From Pseudomonas peradeniyensis (GTDB lineage: Bacteria > Pseudomonadota > Gammaproteobacteria > Pseudomonadales > Pseudomonadaceae): 64,000 nucleotides of DNA. Made by a program: the position numbers and the translations under genes. The stretch's first letter is position 1, and every line of letters starts with the position of its first letter. Shown here in pieces: positions 49,301 through 57,971 of the stretch. The stretch spans positions 1,922,001-1,986,000 of the forward strand of contig NZ_JABWRJ020000001.1 in the NCBI RefSeq assembly GCF_014268935.2, in the 5' to 3' direction. The notes below the pieces were generated by a model. The model was not told the DNA's origin. It ran no database searches and saw nothing but the letters and a program-made list of their open reading frames with translations.

Positions 49301-50427
49301 CCCAGTTGTTGGCGGCTGGTCGTCAGGGTGTTGCCTTCCCGGCTTTCGACCGGGACGAACAGCCATTCCCTTTTCCAGCTGATAGGGTCTACCTGCACCC
49401 TTTCCCGGGTGACGGTGTCCAGGGTCAGCTTCTTTCCGGCATTGACCTCGATCTGCCTGGCCTTGCCCTGGGTGGTGGTGAGCCGCAGGTCGCCGGCGGC
49501 GTTCAGGTCGAGCTTGCCGGTGCTGCTGGTGAGGCTGGCCTGGCGTCTGTCGCTGCCCTGCACATGCAGGTCACCGGCGGAATGGATAATCAGATCCCGA
49601 TCCGCGAGCAGGCTGGTGTCACCGACCTGTACGCCGGCGCCTTCGGCGGTGCTGACGATGCGGATGCGCCCCCCCTGCATGGCGCCAAGCAGCTTGGCAT
49701 CGATGGAGGCGCTGGCGGCGGGCAGGTGCTCGAGGACCTCGCGGTTACCGGCATCGATCCGGTTGCGACCAACGGTCAGGTTCAACTGGCCCTGGGCCAG
49801 GAGGGGACCTTTGCTGTCGATGCGCGGGGCGATCAGGTCGAGGGCGCCGCTGGCATTGCCAAGGCCGCCTCCCAGCACCTGCAGGGTGCCGCTGGCACTG
49901 CGGCTGTCGAGGTGCTTGAGCTGGCCGTCCTGGATGTCCAGGTTGCCGACCAGGAATCCGGCACGGGTGGTGTTGATGAAACTGCCACCGTTGAGGGTGA
50001 TGCCATTGGGATTGGCGAGCAGGTAGTCGGCCTTGTGGCCAAAGATTTCTTGCGGGCCTTCGATCCGCGAGGCGTTCCGACTGACCACCTCGTTGAGGAT
50101 GGTCGAGGCGGCCTGGCCCTGAAACTGCGGGTTGGCGTGTAGCTGACCGGCCAGCTGTGATTGCCCGGCCTGCAGGGCGTTGTTCAGTATCACGCCGTGC
50201 TTGCCGACGTTGTAGTCAAGGAACTGATTGTGCGACAGGCCGCTGGCATTGGGCGCGACGATGTCTATGACCGGCACGCCATGGCCATTGTCGATGATCG
50301 GGGTGCCGCCAGGGCCGGGCGTCGGCGTGAGGGCGCCTTGCGCCTCGACCTGGGTGCTGCCCAGCAGGGCGAGGAACACCGCCCAGCGTAAAGTGTCCGG
50401 TCTGGTCGTGAGAGCAGGGATGTGCAT
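46378..50427 (-). CDS. Filamentous-haemagglutinin-like TpsA exoprotein
   Basis: A secreted beta-helical exoprotein of 1349 residues. The start at 50427 has GAGG 5 nt upstream and gives a signal peptide ending TQVEA. The TPS secretion domain follows, with VPVIDIVAPNASGLSHN and the key NPNGI motif near residue 150. The rest is haemagglutinin-type repeats. It ends GHNRSVEYVSKIEEGRRY without a VENN motif, a distinct C-terminal toxin domain or an immunity gene, so adhesion or biofilm function is more likely than contact-dependent inhibition. TpsB is encoded next. Confidence 0.9.
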   Translation of the reverse strand: MHIPALTTRPDTLRWAVFLALLGSTQVEAQGALTPTPGPGGTPIIDNGHGVPVIDIVAPNASGLSHNQFLDYNVGKHGVILNNALQAGQSQLAGQLHANPQFQGQAASTILNEVVSRNASRIEGPQEIFGHKADYLLANPNGITLNGGSFINTTRAGFLVGNLDIQDGQLKHLDSRSASGTLQVLGGGLGNASGALDLIAPRIDSKGPLLAQGQLNLTVGRNRIDAGNREVLEHLPAASASIDAKLLGAMQGGRIRIVSTAEGAGVQVGDTSLLADRDLIIHSAGDLHVQGSDRRQASLTSSTGKLDLNAAGDLRLTTTQGKARQIEVNAGKKLTLDTVTRERVQVDPISWKREWLFVPVESREGNTLTTSRQQLGSRLRAEDSLNLRAGTALQLTAAQLEADNDLRLSSGGKLTISGAVNSETVNEQVDHRVYLNHTDSDSRSYTEQVKPSTLKGGTLVASAAGDLQVRGATLEARRALALEAKGELSIESMEEQAHTQRSTDKRHVTARAGQAQPGQDSQPGSRQYTASVGYEVLHSDEQTAATRQAASTLSGASVNLRSDRKLTLSSSDVKASAGGIRVSAGEVDLGAAYNGEARQTIDTRSSAALSVTGGTQRLGLGVDAYRGPTGQNEREARVRRSTLQTSGDLLLDTTKLTTTAARLQAGGTLQVTADSIDNRAAANTRETETRLDNWDGHLGVSTDYQHITRPIERLFSGKQTDNAASASLTDTLAPPKTAVGLSIGHQAHLQKDTDNTAQVSTFTSGNVTVQARHIKDEGSDYNARAGSLRIEADDHQALAARDRKTREINNSSQGGGLQVGTTLGTDVNARLEGKHDSLIQLEHTSLARVGSLRGSNGVRVQLGRDGHYEGTRIDGGNATVSLNSAGNLTLAAAHDLTGKTETRLDASLAAKGGIGLLGPRGGLDGSLTHSTLEEHTSKAQVAQIDGKGTVVLSSAGDMRLEATRISSREGDIRLHSDGVLSVTAAHDSRKSEGRTLGGGLDITGGTTGGDLSGHGTIAWVNEQGSTAVGAQFTGKGALQLTSLAREGIALQVQGLQASASRVGLDARNGGVLIEAAGNTERHDNLAITTGGGFELAATALGGINGQVALKLDKRDNTTWLDSNLRADLVDLRSQGDTRIEGAQVLAKRIEGKVGGELLVTSRQDRVDSQTLNVDASLTQKQAAEGPVESTSPLEALASGNIGEIAGALWDSITAKFTPSLKADYNQRKNDTVNQQTLLSGTQGIELEVDGDTRLAGATLRASEGQVELGYGGVTRKALSGRDYQREVKVDASLSPVELAGTLFSFIKNKIKGNDGADNGDKPLDIGLVRTSGHNRSVEYVSKIEEGRRY

Positions 50428-50598
50428 GAGAACCTCGCAAATGATGTATGAAACCGAGAAATCATTTGCGGGAATTTTAAGAATGCTGGTAATGGCATTT
50501 GTATGGCTCAAAGCCATCGCACAGTAGAAAGGAAGGCTACTGTGTGCGTAGGAAAAGTGAGCAGTTATGCGTCGAAAGGGAATATAGGCGGTGAAAGA

Positions 50599-50634
50599 CA
50601 AAGGCCTGCCCCGCATGAGCGGGACAGGCCTTTG
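50599..50634 (-). terminator. Terminator-like hairpin after the L,D-transpeptidase gene
   Basis: 16-nt arms (50599-50614, 50619-50634) pair with one mismatch around ATGA. On the minus strand T-rich TTTGTCTTT follows, on the plus strand TTTGTTTTAAT. It insulates tpsA from the upstream gene and could work in both directions. Confidence 0.75.
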
Positions 50635-50661
50635 TTTTAATCGAAAGCTGTCGAGGGTGGT

Positions 50662-51225
50662 TCAGGGCCGGATTTCGATCAGCGTGCCGTCCTTGACCAT
50701 GCTCCACACCTCGCGCATGTCGTCGTTGCGCATGGCGATGCAGCCCTCGGTCCAGTCGAGGGTGTGGAAGTACCACTCGGGGTACTCCTCGTTGATCGGC
50801 GTGCCGTGGATCATGATCATGCTGCCGGCGGCCACGCCTTCGCTGCGGGCCTTGGCGGCATCGGTGATGTTCGGGTAGGAGATGTGCATGGCCAGGTTGT
50901 AGCGGTCGCTGACCTTGCGCCAGTCCAGCCAGTACAGGCCTTCGGGGGTCTTCTTGTCGCCCTCGCGCTGCTTGGCGCCCTTGGGCTGCTTGCCCAGGGA
51001 GATGCGGTAGGTCTTGAGCGGCTCGCCGCGGCTGATCAGCTGCAGGCGGCGTTCGGACTTGATCACCAGCACCTTGTCGATCAGCCGTTCCTGCTGGACG
51101 CCGCCAGCGGCGGGCTGGACCGGCGACGGCACGGCCGACGGCGTCTTGCGGATGATGGTCTCGGTGAAGGCGGCTTGCGACACCGAGGCGACACTGAGGC
51201 AGAAGAGGGCAAGCAGCCAGCGCAT
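50662..51225 (-). CDS. Periplasmic L,D-transpeptidase (YkuD domain)
   Basis: A 187-residue cross-linking or anchoring enzyme of the cell wall. Signal peptide MRWLLALFCLSVASVSQA. The YkuD domain has the catalytic HGTP, then 17-odd residues later the TEGCIAMRN cysteine motif. Beginning strand VLVIKSERRLQLI is typical. It may attach lipoproteins or make 3-3 peptide bonds. Single gene with its own terminator. Confidence 0.9.
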   Translation of the reverse strand: MRWLLALFCLSVASVSQAAFTETIIRKTPSAVPSPVQPAAGGVQQERLIDKVLVIKSERRLQLISRGEPLKTYRISLGKQPKGAKQREGDKKTPEGLYWLDWRKVSDRYNLAMHISYPNITDAAKARSEGVAAGSMIMIHGTPINEEYPEWYFHTLDWTEGCIAMRNDDMREVWSMVKDGTLIEIRP

Positions 51226-51245
51226 GAAACCGTATCCCTGAAGAC

Positions 51246-51812
51246 TTATGTGGTGGACGACGAAACGTTCATCGGCGGCAGGTATTCATGGCCTATCGGG
51301 TAGTGCTGCCTGATGCGGTCGCGATAATAGCATTCTAGTGTGCGTGTGACGGTGCGGAAAGCCAGCTCGCCCCAGGGAATCTCGTGTTCCTCGAACAGGC
51401 GCACCTCCAGGCTCTCGACCCCCACGGCGAAGTCCAGGTCGGCCAGTTCGGCGCGGAAGAACACGTGCACCTGGTTGATGTGCGGCAGGTCGAACAGCTG
51501 GTACAGGCTCATCTCGGTGACCCGGGCGCAGGCCTCCTCGACGGTTTCGCGACGGGCGGCGGCATCCAGGGTCTCGCCGTTTTCCATGAACCCGGCGGGC
51601 AGGGTCCAGAAGCCCCGGCGCGGCTCGATGGCGCGGCGGCACAGCAGCACCTGCGAGCCGCAGGTGGGCAGCACCCCGGCGACGATGTTGGGGTTCTGGT
51701 AGTGGATGGTCTGGCAATGGTCGCAGACATACCGCAGGCGGCTGTCGCCTTCGGGGATCCGCTGGGTGACCGGTTGGCCGCACGCGCTGCAGAATTTCAT
51801 GCTTACATTCAT
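51246..51812 (-). CDS. Nudix hydrolase with N-terminal zinc ribbon
   Basis: 188 residues from ATG 51812; an ATG at 51800 (MKFCSACG) is equally plausible. CxxC pairs FCSACG and YVCDHCQ form a zinc ribbon, then a Nudix box: GFMENGETLDAAARRETVEE. Architecture resembles NudC-like NADH pyrophosphatases, but the protein lacks the NudC N-terminal domain and SQPWPFPxS motif, so the substrate is unknown. Divergent from the next gene. Confidence 0.85.
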   Translation of the reverse strand: MNVSMKFCSACGQPVTQRIPEGDSRLRYVCDHCQTIHYQNPNIVAGVLPTCGSQVLLCRRAIEPRRGFWTLPAGFMENGETLDAAARRETVEEACARVTEMSLYQLFDLPHINQVHVFFRAELADLDFAVGVESLEVRLFEEHEIPWGELAFRTVTRTLECYYRDRIRQHYPIGHEYLPPMNVSSSTT

Positions 51813-51937
51813 TCCAATGGGGTCGGACTATCTTGGCGCGCCCGGCCCGCCCACCGCAAGCGGCCTGCGGGCGGGGCTTGGGTGCCTCGCGGCTTTGGTG
51901 CATCATGCACAGCAGGCCTTGGACACGAGAGTGCGTA

Positions 51938-52537
51938 ATGCTGGACGAGCTTCTTCGCCGAATGAGCAACCATACCCCCGCGTCACTGGAGACGGACCGC
52001 CGTTTCCCCGAAGCGGCGGTGTTGCTGCCCATTACCCGCAGCGAAGAGCCGGAGCTGGTGCTGACCCTGCGCGCCCAGGGCCTGTCGACCCACGGCGGCG
52101 AAGTTGCCTTTCCCGGTGGCCGACGCGATCCGGAAGACCCCGACCTGGTGTTTACCGCCCTGCGCGAGGCCGAGGAAGAAATCGGCCTGCCGCCCGGGCT
52201 GGTCGAGGTGATCGGGCCGCTGAGCCCGGTGATCTCGCTGCACGGTCTTAAAGTGACACCGTTCGTCGGCTTGATCCCCGACTATGTCGAGTACCGCGCC
52301 AACGACGCGGAAATTGCCGCGGTGTTCACCGTGCCGTTGGAATTCTTCCGCCAGGACCCTCGTGAGCATACCCATCGTATCGACTACCAGGGACGCAGTT
52401 GGTACGTGCCCAGCTACCGCTACGGCGACTACAAGATCTGGGGGCTGTCGGCGATCATGATCGTCGAACTGGTCAACCTGCTGTTCGATGCCGGCATCAG
52501 CCTGCACCAGCCACCCGAGCGTTTCATCAAAAGCTGA
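51938..52537 (+). CDS. Nudix CoA-pyrophosphatase-like protein
   Basis: A 199-residue protein with VAFPGGRRDPEDPD and the Nudix box ending LREAEEEIGL. The upstream conserved LLPITR...LRAQGLSTHGGEVAFPGG matches the CoA pyrophosphatase subfamily (NudL/YeaB UPF0035), which cleaves CoA to 3',5'-ADP and phosphopantetheine. The start at 51938 (MLDELLRRMS) is chosen because upstream residues are not conserved-looking. Cytoplasmic. Confidence 0.85.
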   Translation: MLDELLRRMSNHTPASLETDRRFPEAAVLLPITRSEEPELVLTLRAQGLSTHGGEVAFPGGRRDPEDPDLVFTALREAEEEIGLPPGLVEVIGPLSPVISLHGLKVTPFVGLIPDYVEYRANDAEIAAVFTVPLEFFRQDPREHTHRIDYQGRSWYVPSYRYGDYKIWGLSAIMIVELVNLLFDAGISLHQPPERFIKS

Positions 52538-52582
52538 GCGGGGCACACCCCGCCACTGACGTTCAACCGTGAGGAGCGATAC

Positions 52583-53107
52583 ATGAAATACCGCCTGGGC
52601 GACCTGCGGGTCGAGACCCATCCCGAGAGCTGGACCGCGCCCAACGCCACCCTGATCGGCAAGGTGCGCCTGCAGGCGCGTGCCAGCGTCTGGTTCGGCG
52701 CGGTGCTGCGCGGCGACAACGAGCTGATCGACATCGGCGAGGACAGCAACGTCCAGGACGGCACGGTGATGCACACCGACATGGGCGCGCCGTTGACCAT
52801 CGGCCGTGGCGTGACCATCGGCCACAACGTCATGCTGCATGGCTGCACGGTCGGCGACTACAGCCTGATCGGCATCAACGCGGTGATCCTCAACGGGGCG
52901 CGGATCGGCAAGCATTGCATCATCGGCGCCAATGCGCTGATTCCCGAAGGCAAGGAAATCCCCGACGGTTCGCTGGTGATGGGCTCGCCGGGCAAGGTGG
53001 TGCGCGAGCTCACCGAGCAGCAGAAGCGCATGCTCGAGGCCAGCGCCGCGCACTACGTGCACAACGCCCAGCGCTATGCGCGCGAGCTGGTGATCGATGA
53101 AGACTGA
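52583..53107 (+). CDS. Gamma-class carbonic anhydrase-like hexapeptide protein (YrdA/PaaY type)
   Basis: A 174-residue left-handed beta-helix with repeating I/V-G-x hexapeptides and the zinc-histidine positions in [15 protein letters not shown]. Good SD GAGGAG upstream. Trimeric zinc or iron enzyme by family; carbonic anhydrase activity is not certain for this subfamily. Overlaps the DUF1289 gene by 11 nt. Confidence 0.9.
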   Translation: MKYRLGDLRVETHPESWTAPNATLIGKVRLQARASVWFGAVLRGDNELIDIGEDSNVQDGTVMHTDMGAPLTIGRGVTIGHNVMLHGCTVGDYSLIGINAVILNGARIGKHCIIGANALIPEGKEIPDGSLVMGSPGKVVRELTEQQKRMLEASAAHYVHNAQRYARELVIDED

Positions 53108-53294
53108 CGAACGGCCCGTGGCCTCGCCCTGCGTCAGCATCTGCGCGCTGGACGAGCAGGATATCTGCACCGGGTGCCAGCGCACGGTGGACGAGATCAC
53201 CCGTTGGGGGCGGATGGACAACGAACAGCGCCGGGAGGTGCTGAAGAAGTGCCATGAGCGGGCGCTGGCGGCGGGTCTGGTGATAGGCCTGTAA
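53097..53294 (+). CDS. DUF1289 protein
   Basis: A 65-residue protein with the family core [20 protein letters not shown] and [10 protein letters not shown]. Four cysteines (C12, C16, C24, C27) could bind a metal or Fe-S cluster. Function unknown; translationally coupled to the gamma-carbonic anhydrase-like gene. Confidence 0.88.
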   Translation: MKTDERPVASPCVSICALDEQDICTGCQRTVDEITRWGRMDNEQRREVLKKCHERALAAGLVIGL

Positions 53295-53309
53295 TACTGA
53301 CGCCCGTGG

Positions 53310-53334
53310 CGTGGGAGCGGGCTTGTCCCGCGAT
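53310..53334 (+). repeat. Solitary REP arm
   Basis: A single GGGAGCGGGCTTGTCCCGCG-type REP in plus orientation. A degenerate arm in opposite orientation lies at 53863-53886, so the two face each other across the VUT-family gene. Confidence 0.75.
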
Positions 53335-53380
53335 GGGGCCGGCGCTAATCTGTGCGGCTGGCCCACCGAACGCAAAGACC

Positions 53381-53848
53381 ATGTTCTATCTCATCGCCTA
53401 TATCAGCAGCGTGGTGCTGATCAACTACGCCTTTTCCAGCGCGCCGCACCTGGACGTGATCTGGTCCGCCTGGGGCGGATTGGTGTTCATCCTGCGCGAC
53501 ATGGTGCAGACCCGCTACGGCCACGGTGCGCTGTTGGCAATGCTGGTAGCGCTGGTGCTGTCCTATGCGACGTCGGAGCCGGCCATCGCCTTGGCCAGCG
53601 CCACCGCGTTCTTCGTCTCCGAGCTGATCGACTGGCTGGTGTTCAGCGTCACCCGCCGGCCCCTGCGTGACCGCCTGTGGCTGAGTTCGGCGCTGAGCAT
53701 CCCGGTGGACACCTTCATCTTCTTCGGCATGATCGGCGCGCTAACCCCGGCGGTGATCGGCACGGCGCTGGCCTCGAAGTTCGCCGGGGTCACGGCGGTG
53801 TGGTTGATCATGGCTTGGCGGGCACGGCGCGCGGCGCTGGCCGGCTGA
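53381..53848 (+). CDS. VUT-family (DUF165/YhhQ-like) membrane protein
   Basis: A 155-residue inner-membrane protein with about five hydrophobic segments (starting MFYLIAYISSVVLINYAF) and the polar motif RDMVQTRYG, plus FFVSELIDWLVF, typical of the VUT family that includes the queuosine-precursor transporter YhhQ. It is shorter than YhhQ (about 220), so its substrate should not be assumed. The start at 53381 excludes an upstream extension encoded by a REP arm. Confidence 0.8.
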   Translation: MFYLIAYISSVVLINYAFSSAPHLDVIWSAWGGLVFILRDMVQTRYGHGALLAMLVALVLSYATSEPAIALASATAFFVSELIDWLVFSVTRRPLRDRLWLSSALSIPVDTFIFFGMIGALTPAVIGTALASKFAGVTAVWLIMAWRARRAALAG

Positions 53849-53967
53849 TCGTCGTCGCTACCATCGCGGGGCAAGCCCACTGCCATGGAATCTTGTAGAA
53901 TACGGGTCCATTTTTCAGCGGGCGGCAGCCAGCGTGGCGCGGCCCCGGACGCCTTCGAGGACCTGAA

Positions 53968-55149
53968 ATGACCCGTATCGGAACCCCATTGTCGCCCACC
54001 GCGACCCGTGTACTGCTGTGCGGCTGCGGCGAGCTGGGCAAGGAAGTGGTGATCGAGCTGCAGCGCCTGGGTGTCGAGGTGATTGCCGTGGACCGTTACG
54101 CCAATGCGCCGGCCATGCAGGTCGCGCACCGCAGCCACGTGATCAACATGCTCGACGGCGTCGCCCTGCGCGCGGTGATCGAGGCCGAGAAGCCGCACTA
54201 CATCGTGCCCGAGATCGAGGCCATCGCCACCGCCACCCTGGTCGAGCTGGAAAACGAAGGCTTCAACGTGGTGCCCACCGCCCGTGCCACCCAGCTGACC
54301 ATGAACCGTGAAGGTATCCGCCGCCTGGCGGCCGAAGAGCTCGACCTGCCGACTTCGCCGTATCACTTCGCCGACACCTACGAGGACTACGCCAAGGCCG
54401 TGGCCGACCTGGGCTACCCGTGCGTGGTCAAGCCGGTGATGAGCTCCTCGGGCAAGGGCCAGAGCCTGCTGCGCGGCGACGATGACCTGCGCAAGGCCTG
54501 GGACTACGCCCAGGAAGGCGGCCGCGCCGGCAAGGGCCGGGTGATCATCGAGGGCTTCATCGACTTCGAGTACGAGATCACCCTGCTGACCGTGCGCCAT
54601 GTGGGCGGCACCACCTTCCTCGCGCCGGTCGGACACCGTCAGGAGAAGGGCGACTACCAGGAGTCCTGGCAGCCCCAGGCCATGAGCCCGAAGGCACTGG
54701 CTGAGTCGCAGCGCGTGGCCCAGGCGGTCACCGATGCGCTGGGCGGGCGTGGCTTGTTCGGCGTGGAGCTGTTCGTCAAGGGCGACCAGGTGTGGTTCAG
54801 CGAGGTCTCGCCGCGTCCGCACGACACCGGCCTTGTGACCCTGATTTCCCAGGACCTGTCGCAGTTCGCCCTGCATGCCCGGGCCATTCTCGGCCTGCCG
54901 ATCCCGGTGGTGCGCCAGTTTGGCCCATCCGCCTCGGCGGTGATCCTGCCGGAAGGCCAGTCGCAGCAGACCAGCTTCGCCAACCTCGGTGCCGCCCTGA
55001 GCGAGCCGGATACCGCCATTCGCCTGTTCGGCAAACCGGAGATCAACGGCACCCGTCGCATGGGCGTGTGCCTGGCCCGCGACGAGTCGGTCGAGGCGGC
55101 GCGAGCCAAGGCGACCCGTGCTTCGCAGGCGGTAAAGGTCGAGTTCTGA
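53968..55149 (+). CDS. purT: Formate-dependent phosphoribosylglycinamide formyltransferase
   Basis: Makes FGAR from GAR, formate and ATP, an alternative to PurN. A 393-residue ATP-grasp enzyme: N-terminal [15 protein letters not shown]-grasp segments [14 protein letters not shown] and [27 protein letters not shown]. Preceded by a -10-like TAGAAT (53896-53901) without a clear -35. Monocistronic, ends before a REP pair. Confidence 0.96.
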   Translation: MTRIGTPLSPTATRVLLCGCGELGKEVVIELQRLGVEVIAVDRYANAPAMQVAHRSHVINMLDGVALRAVIEAEKPHYIVPEIEAIATATLVELENEGFNVVPTARATQLTMNREGIRRLAAEELDLPTSPYHFADTYEDYAKAVADLGYPCVVKPVMSSSGKGQSLLRGDDDLRKAWDYAQEGGRAGKGRVIIEGFIDFEYEITLLTVRHVGGTTFLAPVGHRQEKGDYQESWQPQAMSPKALAESQRVAQAVTDALGGRGLFGVELFVKGDQVWFSEVSPRPHDTGLVTLISQDLSQFALHARAILGLPIPVVRQFGPSASAVILPEGQSQQTSFANLGAALSEPDTAIRLFGKPEINGTRRMGVCLARDESVEAARAKATRASQAVKVEF

Positions 55150-55158
55150 TCTGCAACG

Positions 55159-55223
55159 ATCGCGGGGCAAGCCCGCTCCCACGCCAGTATCAGTCTGGCG
55201 TGGGAGCGGGCTTGCCCCGCGAT
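55159..55223. repeat. REP inverted pair after purT
   Basis: 29-nt arms (55159-55187, 55195-55223) are perfect reverse complements with a 7-nt loop, between the convergent ends of purT and the MFS gene; probable transcript-end element for both. Confidence 0.85.
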
Positions 55224-55227
55224 TGAT

Positions 55228-56532
55228 TCAAAGCTCGGTATTACGGGTTTCTTTCAGGCACAACACGGCAATCAGGCTGATCACCGCCGCCACCGACACA
55301 TACCCTCCCACCCAGCTCAATCCCCCCATGCTCACCAGTTTCTGGGCAAAGAACGGTGCCGCCGAGGCGCCGACGATGCCGCCCAGGTTGTAGGCCGCCG
55401 AGGCGCCGGTGTAGCGCACATGGGTCGGGAACAGCTCGGGCAGCAGCGCGCCCATCGGCGCGAAGGTCACCCCCATCAGGAACAGCTCGATGGCCAGGAA
55501 CAGCGCCACGCCCGTGGTCGAACCCGAGGTCAGCAGCGGCTCCATGGTAAAGCCCGAGGCGATCGCCAGCAGGCCGCCGACCACCAGCACCGGCTTGCGC
55601 CCGTAACGGTCGCTGAGCCAGGCCGACAGCGGTGTGGCCAGGGCCATGAACACCACGGCGAAGCACAGCAGGCCGAGGAAGGTCTCGCGGCTGTAGCCCA
55701 GGGTGGTCACGCCATAGCTGAGCGAGAACACCGTGGAGATGTAGAACAGCGCGTAGCACACCACCATCGCCGCGGCGCCCAGCAGGGTCGGCAGCCAGTA
55801 GCGGGCGAACAGGTCGACCACCGGCATCTTCACCCGTTCGTGACGGGCCACCGCCTTGGCGAACACCGGGCTCTCCTCCAGCTTCAGGCGCACATACAGG
55901 CCGACCAGTACGAGCGCCGCGCTGAGTAGGAACGGAATGCGCCAGCCCCATTCGCGGAACTGCTCATCGCTGAGCACCAGGGCCAGGGTGAGGAACAGGC
56001 CGTTGGCGGCGAGAAAGCCGATCGACGGGCCCAGCTGCGGGAACATGCCGAACCAGGCGCGCTTGCCCTGTGGCGCGTTTTCGGTGGCCAGCAGCGCCGC
56101 GCCGCCCCATTCACCGCCCAACCCCAGGCCTTGGCCGAAGCGCAGCAGGCAAAGAATGATCGGGGCCCAGACGCCGATGCTGTCATAGCCGGGCAGCACG
56201 CCGATCAGTGTGGTGGACACGCCCATCAGCAGCAGCGAGGCGACCAGCGTCGACTTGCGTCCGATGCGGTCGCCGAAGTGGCCGAACAGCGCCGAGCCCA
56301 GCGGGCGGGCAAGGAAGGCGATACCGAAGGTGAGGAAGGCCGCGAGCATCTGCGCGGTGCCGGAGCCGGACGGGAAGAACACCGGCCCGATCACCAGCGC
56401 GGCGGCAGTGGCGTAGACATAGAAATCGTAGAACTCGATGGCGGTGCCGATGAAACTGGCGGTGGCCACCCGGGCCGGTGAATTGACCGGTGTTGCCGAG
56501 GCAGGTTCGGCGTAGGTGCTGCTGGTAGTCAT
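55228..56532 (-). CDS. MFS transporter, metabolite:H+ symporter (MHS) family
   Basis: A 434-residue transporter with 12 hydrophobic segments. The start of TM1, ATASFIGTAIEFYDFYVYAT, and the loop FGHFGDRIGRKSTL are diagnostic of the MHS/ShiA-like group, which imports carboxylates or osmolytes. GLGLGGEWGGAALLA lies in TM5. Substrate unknown. The start at 56532 (MTTSSTYAEP) is preferred. The 242-bp spacer upstream shows nothing else I recognise. Confidence 0.88.
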   Translation of the reverse strand: MTTSSTYAEPASATPVNSPARVATASFIGTAIEFYDFYVYATAAALVIGPVFFPSGSGTAQMLAAFLTFGIAFLARPLGSALFGHFGDRIGRKSTLVASLLLMGVSTTLIGVLPGYDSIGVWAPIILCLLRFGQGLGLGGEWGGAALLATENAPQGKRAWFGMFPQLGPSIGFLAANGLFLTLALVLSDEQFREWGWRIPFLLSAALVLVGLYVRLKLEESPVFAKAVARHERVKMPVVDLFARYWLPTLLGAAAMVVCYALFYISTVFSLSYGVTTLGYSRETFLGLLCFAVVFMALATPLSAWLSDRYGRKPVLVVGGLLAIASGFTMEPLLTSGSTTGVALFLAIELFLMGVTFAPMGALLPELFPTHVRYTGASAAYNLGGIVGASAAPFFAQKLVSMGGLSWVGGYVSVAAVISLIAVLCLKETRNTEL

Positions 56533-56774
56533 GCGAAGGTCCCTGACAGTCATGCTCCATGGGGCACGGCCCATGTGACGGGCACACGGGAGCCGGAGCG
56601 TATTGTTGTTGGTCGCGCGACTGACGATAGCCCAGGGGATAGGCGGTGAGCGGTTGCTGTTCGGGGTGCTGAAGCAGGACCGCGGGGCGTGTCAGTGGTG
56701 CGGACTGGCCGTCGGGCGCCGGGTGCGGGTAGCGAGCGGGACGGCAGGGCTGGGTAAGCGTGACCTGAGTATAG

Positions 56775-57962
56775 CTAGCGAGTCAGTGTCCAGACCAGTA
56801 CCTTGCTTGCGCAATTATCCTCGGTTTCGAGGATTTCCAGCCGATATCTGCCAATTTTCAGGCAGACTGCGCTTGCAGGGATGCTTTCCAGCGCCTCGGT
56901 GACCAGGCCGTTGAGGGTTTTTGGCCCGCCGTCGCAGGGCAGGTGCCAGCCCAGGGTGCGGTTGATCTCGCGCAGCGAGGCGGTCCCTTCGATGACGAAG
57001 CGGCCGTCGGCTTGAGGATGGACGTGAGGATTGTCCAGGCTCTGCTCGTCCTCGAATTCGCCGACGATCTCCTCGAGGATGTCCTCCAGGGTGACGATGC
57101 CCAGCACCTCGCCGTATTCGTCCACCACCACGCCCATGCGCCGCTGCTGCTTGTGGAAGTTCAGCAACTGCATCTGCAACGGCGTGCTTTCGGGGACGAA
57201 GTAGGGTTCGTAGCAGGCCGCCTGGAGTTTCTCCGGGGTCAGCTCGGCCCGTGGCAGCAAATGGCTGATCAGCTTGGTGTTGAGTACCGCTTCGACCTGG
57301 TTGATGTCGTTGTGGTAGACCGGCAGGCGGGTGTGACGGCTGACGATCAGCTGCTCGATGATGCGTTCGATGGGGTCGTCGAGGTTGATGCCGTCGACTT
57401 CGTTGCGCGGCACCAGGATGTCGTTGACGGTGATCTTGTCCAGCGCCTGCAGGCCTTCCAGCAGGCCGTTGCGGGTGTTGTCGACCGGGCCGTCCTCGTC
57501 GAAGTCGTCGTCTGCCTGCGGGTGCAGGGCCACCGCGGTGGGCTGCACGCGGAACGGGCGCAGGATCAGCCTGGCGCAGCCATCGAGCAGGCAGCCCAGC
57601 GGCTGCAGCAGCGCCAGTGGCCACTTCAGCAGGTTGCCGCCCAGGCTCATGAAGGCTTGCGGATCGCGGCGGGCCAGGCGGCGCGGCAGATAGTCGGCGA
57701 GCACCAGCAGGGTGAAGGTGGCCCCGAGGCCCGCCAGCCAGAAACCGTGCTCACCGTCGTAGCGCTGGCCGATCAGGCAGGCCAGGCCCAGTACCAGCAG
57801 CTTGCCGAGGCTGGCGCCGAGCACCAGACCCTGGGCGGGGAGGGTGGCGTCGCCCTGGCCAGCGGCTTGCTGGCGGGCGCTGTCGACCGCTGTGAACAGC
57901 GCCGACCACAGCAGCGCCAGTGCGATGATGCCGAGCAGCGGGGCGTACGGCAGGGTGTCCAT
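56775..57962 (-). CDS. CorC/HlyC-family CBS-domain membrane protein
   Basis: A 395-residue protein: N-terminal membrane region (about 1-140) resembling a reduced CNNM/DUF21 domain, a CBS pair (VNDILVPRNEVDGI, MGVVVDEYGEVLGIVTLEDILEEIVGE) and the C-terminal CorC_HlyC domain (FVIEGTASLREINR). Relatives influence Mg2+/Co2+ efflux. The first gene of a two-gene unit with the CcsA-like gene in most pseudomonads; here it follows it by 9 bp on the same strand. Confidence 0.88.
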   Translation of the reverse strand: MDTLPYAPLLGIIALALLWSALFTAVDSARQQAAGQGDATLPAQGLVLGASLGKLLVLGLACLIGQRYDGEHGFWLAGLGATFTLLVLADYLPRRLARRDPQAFMSLGGNLLKWPLALLQPLGCLLDGCARLILRPFRVQPTAVALHPQADDDFDEDGPVDNTRNGLLEGLQALDKITVNDILVPRNEVDGINLDDPIERIIEQLIVSRHTRLPVYHNDINQVEAVLNTKLISHLLPRAELTPEKLQAACYEPYFVPESTPLQMQLLNFHKQQRRMGVVVDEYGEVLGIVTLEDILEEIVGEFEDEQSLDNPHVHPQADGRFVIEGTASLREINRTLGWHLPCDGGPKTLNGLVTEALESIPASAVCLKIGRYRLEILETEDNCASKVLVWTLTR

Positions 57963-57971
57963 GGGCGGCCG

